NCBI RefSeq assembly: GCF_000718135.1
Contig: NZ_JOEM01000001.1
Location: forward strand, 310,001 to 374,000
Source of the DNA: Streptomyces cyaneofuscatus
Lineage (GTDB): Bacteria > Actinomycetota > Actinomycetes > Streptomycetales > Streptomycetaceae
Length of the DNA: 64,000 bases
Reading direction: 5' to 3'
The first letter of the stretch is position 1, and each line of letters starts with the position of its first letter. Position numbers and translations under genes: made by a program. Positions 55,379 to 62,379 of this stretch are shown here, in pieces. The notes beneath the pieces were generated by a model. The model was not told the DNA's origin, did not search any database, and saw only the letters and a program-made list of their open reading frames with translations.

Positions 55379-56323
55379 TCAGACGTCGATACGGGACAGG
55401 CGGCGGATGACCACGAACCCGATCGCGTACAGGGCGATGGCCACGACCACCGCGGCCTGGCCGATGAAGGCGCCGGTCATGCGGTCCAGGGCGCCGGGCA
55501 TGACCGCGTTCATCAGGAGCATCGCGCCGATGCCGAAGGCCGGTACGGCGTAGGCGGTGACGGTGACCTGGGAGAGCTGGGTCTTGACCTCGCGGCGGGT
55601 CTCCTTGCGCTCCTCCAGCGTCTCGGTGAGGTTGCGCAGCGAGCTGACGACCGTACCACCCGCCCGGTTGGAGAGGACCAACGTCGTGACCAGGACCACG
55701 AGTTCGCGGGAGGGGAGCCGGTCCGTCAGCTCGCTCAGCGCTTCGTCCAGGGATTCGCCGACCGCCAACCGCCGTGCCACGCGTGCCAGTTCCTCGCCCG
55801 CCGGGTCCTCCAGCTCCTCCGCCGCCATCGAGAGTGCGGTGCGCAGGGCCAGGCCCGCCTGGGTGGCGTTGGCCAGGATGCGGGAGAGCTCGGGCAGTTG
55901 GTTGATGAAGCGCTCGGTGCGCTTCGTACGCTGCCAGTTGAGGAAGGCGTTGGTGCCCCAGAGGCCGATCAGCGCGGCGACCGGGCCGAAGAAGGCCGCG
56001 AGCATGGAGGAGGCGATCATCCACAGCCCGGCCATCGCGAGGAGCGCGTAGACGAAGAACTCGCCGGGGGTGAGTTCCATGCCGGTCGCGGCGAGCTTCA
56101 GCTCCAGCTTCCGGCCGAGCGCGGTGGCCCTCAGCCGCCGGTCCAGGCCCTTGAACCGGCGGTGCCGGCCCGTCTCGGGGATCTGGCCGACGTGGGAGAG
56201 CCGCTCCACGAGCGCGTCGCGGTCGGCCTTGCCGCCGGAGTAGGCGTACAGGCCCATCACGCCCAGCACACAGGCGAGCAGGGTGACGCCGACGGTGACC
56301 AGGGGGAGGTTGACGTTGTCCAT
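55379..56323 (-). CDS. tadB: Tad secretion protein TadB (type II/F family)
   Basis: 314 residues with the family layout: N-terminal helix (about 8-27), paired helices (about 90-120) and the F-domain ELSRILANATQAGLALRTALSMAAEEL...DRLPSRELVVLVTTLVLSNRAGG, then C-terminal helices to 306. Twenty bases separate it from tadC, ten from tadA, so the three are an operon. ATG at 56323. Confidence 0.9.
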   Translation of the reverse strand: MDNVNLPLVTVGVTLLACVLGVMGLYAYSGGKADRDALVERLSHVGQIPETGRHRRFKGLDRRLRATALGRKLELKLAATGMELTPGEFFVYALLAMAGLWMIASSMLAAFFGPVAALIGLWGTNAFLNWQRTKRTERFINQLPELSRILANATQAGLALRTALSMAAEELEDPAGEELARVARRLAVGESLDEALSELTDRLPSRELVVLVTTLVLSNRAGGTVVSSLRNLTETLEERKETRREVKTQLSQVTVTAYAVPAFGIGAMLLMNAVMPGALDRMTGAFIGQAAVVVAIALYAIGFVVIRRLSRIDV

Positions 56324-56333
56324 GGCGCGGTAC

Positions 56334-57671
56334 CTAGTTGGCCTCTCGGGTGGCGAGCTGTTCGGCGCTCTCCGCGATGCCGAACGCCTGCGGGATGGGC
56401 TGGCTCGCCATGTAGAGCCGGTCGGCGACCCTGCGGGGCAGCGGCAGGTACTGGAAGCGGCCGTAGATGCGGCCGTCCGCCGCCATCGGCTGCCCGTTGA
56501 ACCGGGCCACCGTGACGATCCGGTACGGGTCGCGGCCGTGCGAGTCCAGCACCGCGATCTCGGTGATCTTCCTGGTGCCGTCGGCGTGCCGGGTGAGCTG
56601 GACGATCACGTCGACGGCGCTGTTGATCTGGTCGTGCAGCGCCTCGAAGGGGATCTCCACCTCGGACATCGAGGCGAGGGTCTGGAGCCTCATCAGCGCG
56701 TCCTCGGCGTTGTTGGCGTGGACGGTGGCGAGTGAGCCGTCGTGGCCGGTGGACATCGCCTGGAGCATGTCGAGGGACTCGCCGCCGCGGACCTCACCGA
56801 CGACGATGCGGTCGGGGCGCATACGCAGGGAGTTGCGGACCAGGTCGCGGATGGTGATCTGGCCCTTGCCCTCGACGTTGGCCGGGCGGGACTCCAGCCG
56901 GATCACATGGTTCTGCTGGAGCTGGAGTTCGGCGGAGTCCTCGATGGTGACGATGCGCTCGGTGTTCGGGATAAGCCCGGAGAGCGCGTTGAGGAGCGTC
57001 GTCTTCCCGGTGCCGGTGGCACCGGAGACGATGATGTTGAACTTGGCCTGGACGAGCCCGGCGAGCAGGATCAGCATCTGCTCGTCCAGCGATCCGAAGC
57101 CGATCATCTCCTGGAGGGTGAAGGAGCGCGGGAAGCGGCGGATGGTGAGCGTGGCGCCGGTCAGCGAGAGCGGCGGGATGATCACGTTGACACGTTCGCC
57201 GCTGGGGAGGCGGGCGTCGACCATCGGATTCGACTCGTCCACACGGCGGTTGACGGTCGACACGATGCGTTCGATGGTCTGCATCAGCTGCTCGTGCGAG
57301 CCGAAGCGCATCGGGAGCTGCTCGACCTTGCCGCCGCGCTCGACGAAGATCTGGTCCGGGCCGTTCACCATGATCTCGGTGATCGACGCGTCCTCCAGGA
57401 GCGGTTCCAGGATGCCGAGGCCCAGCGCCTCGTCCACGACGCGCCGGATGAGCTGCGATCGCTCGACGGTGGAGAGGACGGGGCCCTCGCGGCTGATGAT
57501 GTGGCCGAGTACGCGCTCCAGACGGGCCCGCCGGTCGGCGGCGGCCAGCGAGGACATCTCCGCGAGGTCGATCTCCTCCAGCAGCTTGGCCCGGTAGGTG
57601 GCCACCATGTGGCCGTCCTCCCGTGCGCCGCCGTGCTCGTCCGGGGCGGTCATGCGTGCCCGCAGGCTCAT
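56334..57671 (-). CDS. tadA: Tad ATPase TadA/CpaF
   Basis: 445-residue secretion ATPase powering pilin assembly. Walker A GATGTGKTT at 217-225, Asp box IVTIEDSAELQL at 240-251, Walker B-type GEVRGGE at 292-298 and His box TGHDGSLATVHANN at 308-321. N-terminal helical region contains EIMVNGPDQIFVE. ATG at 57671. Upstream of it is a tract of repeated TGTTGCG units. Complete catalytic set; likely active. Confidence 0.95.
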   Translation of the reverse strand: MSLRARMTAPDEHGGAREDGHMVATYRAKLLEEIDLAEMSSLAAADRRARLERVLGHIISREGPVLSTVERSQLIRRVVDEALGLGILEPLLEDASITEIMVNGPDQIFVERGGKVEQLPMRFGSHEQLMQTIERIVSTVNRRVDESNPMVDARLPSGERVNVIIPPLSLTGATLTIRRFPRSFTLQEMIGFGSLDEQMLILLAGLVQAKFNIIVSGATGTGKTTLLNALSGLIPNTERIVTIEDSAELQLQQNHVIRLESRPANVEGKGQITIRDLVRNSLRMRPDRIVVGEVRGGESLDMLQAMSTGHDGSLATVHANNAEDALMRLQTLASMSEVEIPFEALHDQINSAVDVIVQLTRHADGTRKITEIAVLDSHGRDPYRIVTVARFNGQPMAADGRIYGRFQYLPLPRRVADRLYMASQPIPQAFGIAESAEQLATREAN

Positions 57672-57687
57672 CTGCCCAACTCTCCTC

Positions 57688-57736
57688 GGTGTAGCGGGTG
57701 TTGCGGGTATTGCGAGTGTTGCGAGTGTTGCGGGAT
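57688..57736 (-). repeat. Short tandem repeats upstream of tadA
   Basis: Five to six 9-bp units of the type GTGTTGCGR (TGTAGCGG, TGTTGCGG, TATTGCGA, TGTTGCGA, TGTTGCGA, TGTTGCGG) on the plus strand, between the TadE-like gene and tadA. Confidence 0.75.
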
Positions 57737-57758
57737 CCATCCGGCCTGGTGAGGGGCG

Positions 57759-58187
57759 CTACTCGCGCGGCATCGTGGCGCTCCGCTTCGCCCACCAGCC
57801 GTCCAGGCCGGGGACGACGGAGGGGACCTTGACCTGGACCGTGGCGGTGATGTCCCGGCCGCCGCGCTGGCTGTACCGGAACCCGCCGTCGCCCAGCCAG
57901 CCGCTCACCGCGCTGCGGGCCGTCGACCGCGGGTCGCCGTGAGCGTCGTAGCTGGCCGCCGTACGGGCTCCGGCGCGTGCGGCCGTGCCCGCCTGGTTGG
58001 CGGCGTACGCGGCGAGGCCGAGCTGGAGGGCCCCCATGGCGACGAGGAGCAGGAGAGGGAGGAAGCCGAGGTACTCCAGGGCGACCTGGCCCCGGTCACG
58101 GCCCCGGTCACGGCCCTTCGCGGCCCGCCCGGGCCCTCCGGACCGTCCCGCCCTGATGCGTCCGCTGTACGGCAGGGTCGTCGTCAT
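57759..58187 (-). CDS. TadE-like minor pilin 2
   Basis: 142 residues. A basic N-terminus (SGRIRAGRSGGPGRAAKGRDRG) and then DRGQVALEYLGFLPLLLLVAMGALQLGLAAYA (helix about 33-62): a TadE processing region with Glu at +5. The rest is a small extracytoplasmic part ending DGWWAKRSATMPRE. Three bases follow the stop of the other TadE gene, so they are cotranscribed; both would be cleaved by the peptidase at 37.9 kb. Confidence 0.88.
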   Translation of the reverse strand: MTTTLPYSGRIRAGRSGGPGRAAKGRDRGRDRGQVALEYLGFLPLLLLVAMGALQLGLAAYAANQAGTAARAGARTAASYDAHGDPRSTARSAVSGWLGDGGFRYSQRGGRDITATVQVKVPSVVPGLDGWWAKRSATMPRE

Positions 58188-58190
58188 CGC

Positions 58191-58703
58191 TCAGTCCTCC
58201 AGCGCCGATCCGGCTTCGCCGTCGATGTCGATGTCCAGGTCGAAGAGGCCGGGCACCAGCACCGGCACCTTGAGCGTCACCGTCGCCTCGTAGAGACCCG
58301 AGCCCCGGCCGCAGTCCACCCGGGCCGCGCCCGACCAGGCGTCGGGCAGGTCCTTCAGCGCGCCCGCCCGGCACGCCGCGTCCGCCCCGTACTCCGCGCC
58401 GCTCCCCTTGCGCGCGCCGACGTCCGCCGCGTTGCCCGCGAGGCTGAAGGTGTAGCCGATCAGGGCGCACTCCCAGAGCACGAGCATGATCAGGATGATG
58501 AAGGGGGTCATCCCCAGGAACTCGACCGAGGTCTGCCCCCGGTCACCTCCCCGCGGACGCCGGAGCCGCCCGGGGCCGGGGCTGGGGCGCCGAAGCCTCC
58601 TGGGCCCGGGGCGGGGGTGCCGGAGCCGCCCGGGGCCGGGGCGCTCCCGGAGGTCCCTGAGCCCCCGTATGCCGGTGCGGGCCGTCCTCGTGGTGGTCGT
58701 CAT
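58191..58703 (-). CDS. TadE-like minor pilin 1
   Basis: 170 residues. A long Arg/Pro/Gly-rich N-terminus (to about 55) leads to DRGQTSVEFLGMTPFIILIMLVLWECALIGY, the TadE processing region and helix (54-84), then a Cys-containing domain (ADAACRAGAL, ARVDCGRG). The repeated RLRRPSPGPGRLRRP-like N-terminus is unusual in length and may be variable between strains. Follows the CpaE-like gene by three bases. Confidence 0.88.
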   Translation of the reverse strand: MTTTTRTARTGIRGLRDLRERPGPGRLRHPRPGPRRLRRPSPGPGRLRRPRGGDRGQTSVEFLGMTPFIILIMLVLWECALIGYTFSLAGNAADVGARKGSGAEYGADAACRAGALKDLPDAWSGAARVDCGRGSGLYEATVTLKVPVLVPGLFDLDIDIDGEAGSALED

Positions 58704-58706
58704 CGC

Positions 58707-60020
58707 TCAACGTGTCCCCTCAGCGTCGGCGGGCCCGCCGCGCCGGCGGCGCGGGCTTCCGGTCGAGCCCCGGTCGTTCTTGAAGGTGCCGCTGTTCCTC
58801 TTGGCCAGAACGCCGCCGGACTTCTTGGCGGTCACGCTCGGCTTGACGATGCCCAGCTCTCCGGCCAGCCCCCACAGGGCCTGCTTGACCGTGCTCTTGG
58901 CGTCCAGTTCGTGCAGGCGGCCGGAGTCGACGGCGGCCTGGAGCTCCTTGAAGTTGGCGGGGACCGCCGCGGAGGCGACCCGGGTGCCGGTGATCTTCTG
59001 GATCAGGGGCGGCTGGATCTCGGTGTTGCGGGTGAAGCGGTTGACCAGGGTGACGGTCTCCTCGGCCTTGCGGATCTGGAGCCGTTCCCACATCCGTACG
59101 ACGCGTTTGGCGCCGCGCACCGCGACCACGTCCGGGGTCGTCACCAGCAGGGCCGTGTCCGCCATCTCGATGGCCGCCGCGTTGGCCCCGTTCATCTGGC
59201 CGCCGCAGTCGATGACGACGATCTCGTACCGGGAGCGCAGGGCGCTGACGATCTGGCGGGCCGAGCGGTCGCTCACCTCCTCGCCGCGTTCGCCCTCGCC
59301 GGGGGCGAGCAGCAGGGCGAGGCCGGTGGAGTGGGAGAAGACGGCGTCGGCGAGGACCCGGGGCGAGATGTCGGTGATCAGGGCGAGGTCGACGAGCGAG
59401 CGCCGGAACTGTACGTCGAGGAAGGAGGCGATGTCGCCGGTCTGGAGGTCCATGTCGACCAGGGCGACGGTGTGGCCGGACGCCTGGGCGGCCAGGGCGA
59501 GCTGGATGGCGGTGACGGTGGCGCCGACGCCGCCCTTGGCGCCGGTGACGGTGACGACTGTGCCCCCGGGGCCGGTGAAGACGTCGCCCGCGGAGGAGAG
59601 GTGGCGGCGTACGCCGGTGGACCACTGGGCCGCGGCCTGGACCCGGTTGGCGAGCTCCTCGTACCCCACCGGCAGGGTGACCAGACCGCGGGCGCCGGAG
59701 TCCATCGCGTCGGCGAAGAGGTGGGGACTGGCGTCCGTGGTGATCATGACGACCCCGACGGAAGGGAACCGCAGGGACACCTCCCGGATCAGCTCCAGGG
59801 CCGGGACCGGGCCGATCCGCTCGTGCACCAGCACCACTTCGGGCAGCTCGTCCAGGGCCTCGCCCGCGAGGCGGGCCAGGGTGTCGATCAGCTGGGTCGA
59901 GTCGGTGACCGGGGCCGCCGGTTCGGCGTCGGGCAGCTGGCTGAGCAGGGTGGTGAGGGCGCGGGCCGCGTCGGGGTCGGCCACGGCCGGGAGGATTCTG
60001 GTGGTCATCCGGTCCCTCAC
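58707..60020 (-). CDS. CpaE-like pilus ATPase (MinD/ParA family)
   Basis: About 437 residues. An N-terminal receiver-like domain (about 5-135) with VVLVHERIGPVPALELIREV, and a P-loop domain with VTGAKGGVGAT (Walker A variant KGGVGAT) and DMDLQTGDIASFLD, then a basic C-terminus (RRRRGGPADAEGTR). CpaE proteins position pilus machinery in Caulobacter-type systems. GTG at 60020 overlaps the cpaB stop (GTGA); an ATG at 60008 is the alternative. Confidence 0.88.
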   Translation of the reverse strand: MRDRMTTRILPAVADPDAARALTTLLSQLPDAEPAAPVTDSTQLIDTLARLAGEALDELPEVVLVHERIGPVPALELIREVSLRFPSVGVVMITTDASPHLFADAMDSGARGLVTLPVGYEELANRVQAAAQWSTGVRRHLSSAGDVFTGPGGTVVTVTGAKGGVGATVTAIQLALAAQASGHTVALVDMDLQTGDIASFLDVQFRRSLVDLALITDISPRVLADAVFSHSTGLALLLAPGEGERGEEVSDRSARQIVSALRSRYEIVVIDCGGQMNGANAAAIEMADTALLVTTPDVVAVRGAKRVVRMWERLQIRKAEETVTLVNRFTRNTEIQPPLIQKITGTRVASAAVPANFKELQAAVDSGRLHELDAKSTVKQALWGLAGELGIVKPSVTAKKSGGVLAKRNSGTFKNDRGSTGSPRRRRGGPADAEGTR

Positions 60021-60733
60021 TTGTCCTTGTCGAGGGTGTAGGTGCGGTCGCCCGGGCGGATGGTGCCGTCGCTGCCGGGGGCGACGAGTGCGAGACGTAC
60101 GTGCTCCGCGAAGGACTCGGCGTAGGCGATGCGCTGGGTGTCCAGCGTGTTCAGGGCGAAGGTGATCGGCACGGCCTCGGTCATCTGGGTGCGCCGGTCG
60201 TCGCCGCTCGGGTTGAGCGCGGTGAGCTTGCCGACCTCCAGCACCTTGGCGTTGGAGACGATGACCTTGGACTGGGCGGGTTCGGCGTTCTCCTGCTGCT
60301 GCTCGCCCGCGAAGGTGGCGTAGATGTTGACCGTGGCGCCCGGTGTGATCTTGCCGGCGACGCCGGTGGCGGCGTCGATCATGATGGCGATCTCCTGCTC
60401 ACCGGCGCGGAGTTCGGGTTTGCGCACCATCATGTCCGACTGGAGGAGCGAGCCGCCGCGGAGCTCGGTGACGGCGATCTTCCCCTCGACCTCCCGCAGG
60501 TCGGTCACGGCGTTCTCCGACAGCCAGCGCTTGGGCATCGCGATCTTCTCGAACTGGCCGCTGTTCAGCGCCGTGTACGGGGCCACGTCGGATTTCAGCT
60601 GGTAGGCCGTCACCTCGGGGCCGACCTTGGAGTTCACATCGCTGATCACCGAGAGCACGCCGGCGAAGGCACCGAAGGCACACAGGACCGACAGGAGCAG
60701 GAGTATCACGCCGCGGCGCTGGCGGGAGTTCAT
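60017..60733 (-). CDS. cpaB: CpaB-like pilus assembly protein (SAF domain)
   Basis: 238 residues. N-terminal helix (VILLLLSVLCAFGAFAGVL, about 9-27), then an SAF/RcpC-type domain (VAPYTALNSGQFEKIAMPKRW...GGSLLQSDMMV...GKITPGATVNIYATF). Participates in secretion through the envelope in Tad systems; in Gram-positives it may interact with the wall. ATG at 60733 with GAGG some ten bases before. First core gene of the tad operon. Confidence 0.9.
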   Translation of the reverse strand: MNSRQRRGVILLLLSVLCAFGAFAGVLSVISDVNSKVGPEVTAYQLKSDVAPYTALNSGQFEKIAMPKRWLSENAVTDLREVEGKIAVTELRGGSLLQSDMMVRKPELRAGEQEIAIMIDAATGVAGKITPGATVNIYATFAGEQQQENAEPAQSKVIVSNAKVLEVGKLTALNPSGDDRRTQMTEAVPITFALNTLDTQRIAYAESFAEHVRLALVAPGSDGTIRPGDRTYTLDKDK

Positions 60734-60836
60734 GGCCGGACAACCTCGTTCGAATCGGATGCGTGGGGCAGCGGACAGAGAGGGATGCGCGGTGAGGCGG
60801 TACGGGCCGGGGACCGGGCACCTGGGCCGGGCGGGC

Positions 60837-61721
60837 CTAGGGTCCGGAACGCTCTCCGGCTTCCAGCTGAAGGACACCGCCGGACGGCCTGCGGTTCTCG
60901 GGGGCGGCGAGCGGTGCGGAACAGAAGGCGCAGCGGTCGCCGATGAGTTCCATCTCGCACCAGTGGCACCGCTCCCGGCGGACGGAGGAGACCAGCTGGT
61001 ACAGCACGGAGAGGTCCGGGAGATGGGCGGCGAACTCCACCAGCCGTCCCGTGCCCCACCAGCGCGCGGAGTCGGCGGGAAGGCGCGTGTCGTGTACGGC
61101 CTGGACCTTCCAGGCGGGCGCGAGGGTCTCCTGTACCCAGTCCGACTGCAACTGCCCCTGGGCGACGAGAAGATGCGTACGGAATTCCGGTCCGGCCAGG
61201 GGTTCGGCGGCCGGGCCCACCTTGATCAGCTGCGGTTCGGGGCCGGCGAGTACGGCGAACTGGGAGCCGGGCACCCAGGACCTGGCATGGCTCTTGAGGC
61301 TGACCGGGACCCGGTCGAGCTTGGCGACCGAGTTGAGCAGGGCGCCGGCGTAGATGTAGTGCGACAGCAGCCGGGCGGCGGAGGCGACGACGCCGGGGCT
61401 GAAGTCGCAGATGGACAACTGCCGGAGCTGGCGGACGAGTACGGCCACGCCGAGGGGCGGCAGGTCGACCTTGACCAGGGCGATCCGGTCGCTCTCCAGG
61501 ACCGAGCGGATGGAGTGGAGCCGGCGTTCGTGCTCGGGCCGGATGCCGGAGGGGTAGAGGGCGATCACATATCCGTGCTGTTCGAGCAGCAGATGCATGT
61601 CGCCGATCGCCAGCTCCAGGACCTGGGCTTCGGGGGCCTGGAGCAGGGCCGCGGTCGGTGTCTGCTGATCGGTGGGCGGCAGCACCAGATCTGCACTCGT
61701 CACTGCTATTGCGGTCGGCAC
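60837..61721 (-). CDS. Unknown protein with C-terminal zinc ribbon, head of the tad operon
   Basis: 294 residues, no signal or membrane segments. The body contains LAIGDMHLLLEQHGYVIALYPSGIRPEHERRLHSI and LVKVDLPPLGVAVLVRQLRQLSICDFSPGVVASAARLL. The C-terminus has four cysteines at 252, 255, 264 and 267 (CHWCEMELIGDRCAFC), a CX2C-X8-CX2C zinc ribbon. Family not recognised. GTG at 61721. 103 bases upstream of cpaB on the same strand, so it may control or assist the pilus. Confidence 0.75.
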   Translation of the reverse strand: MPTAIAVTSADLVLPPTDQQTPTAALLQAPEAQVLELAIGDMHLLLEQHGYVIALYPSGIRPEHERRLHSIRSVLESDRIALVKVDLPPLGVAVLVRQLRQLSICDFSPGVVASAARLLSHYIYAGALLNSVAKLDRVPVSLKSHARSWVPGSQFAVLAGPEPQLIKVGPAAEPLAGPEFRTHLLVAQGQLQSDWVQETLAPAWKVQAVHDTRLPADSARWWGTGRLVEFAAHLPDLSVLYQLVSSVRRERCHWCEMELIGDRCAFCSAPLAAPENRRPSGGVLQLEAGERSGP

Positions 61722-62211
61722 GCTCTTCCCCGTTCGGCTCCGGCCGCCGTCGAGACGTCGGCCGCAATCGCTCCTGCTCCGTGCTCCTGCCCCAGCACTT
61801 TAGCCACGTCTCACCAGGCAGAGAACAGTTATCGGAGACCAGTGCGTCATCATGCGAACACCGTTCGTACGGGGGTCGGGTGCTAAACGGGATGAAATCG
61901 ATTCCGGTCAACTTCTCCACCACTGCGGAGCGTTACCGAACCCGTCATCCGGAATCCGGGCGCGCTTTCATTCCCGCACGTCAGGGCGGATAGGGGCGCG
62001 TTCCGGATCATTTCGGCGGGCGGTTTCGTCACGGTACGAAGGCCTTCGGCAAGATCACCCGTGGGGGTAACGCGGTACGGGCGCGGGGGTGCCGTCCGGC
62101 AAAGAAATTCCGGCCCGGGACGCTTCACCGAGCACCTCGCGGGCACTCCTCCGGACCTCCCGCGCGAGCGGCCGCCGCCCCCTCCGGAAGCCCCTTTCAC
62201 TGCCAGAGGTC

Positions 62212-62243
62212 TTGACAACTTGATTGGTCTGGACCAGTTTATC
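62212..62243 (+). promoter_or_regulatory. Chitinase promoter
   Basis: TTGACA (62212-62217) as -35 and an AT-rich AGTTTA/TTTATC around 62236-62243 as -10, overlapping the operator. Repeated GGTCTTGAC / GGTCTGGAC motifs match the direct repeats known from Streptomyces chitinase promoters. Confidence 0.7.
62223..62238 (+). promoter_or_regulatory. DasR operator (dre site)
   Basis: ATTGGTCTGGACCAGT matches the DasR consensus ACTGGTCTAGACCAGT closely and lies between -35 and -10. Repression by DasR in the absence of glucosamine-6-phosphate is expected from family knowledge. Confidence 0.75.
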
Positions 62244-62379
62244 CGCCAGCGGTGACGACCGCTTCCGCTCCACCCGCACGGCCTTCCCCATCCCCGCCGC
62301 CGTGCACCCGTCCGTCCGGCACGCCCGCACCGCCGCACCACCCCCGCCACGCACCACCAACTCCCCACCGGAGGCCCAC

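Larger units (their letters stand above)
61722..62379. other. 658-base divergent region, tad operon and chitinase
   Basis: Carries the chitinase promoter and DasR-type operator near its right end; the left part (AT-richer around 61800-61960) should hold the tad promoter. No TGGGYCC-N2-GGRCCCA copy and no convincing gene is seen. Confidence 0.5.
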
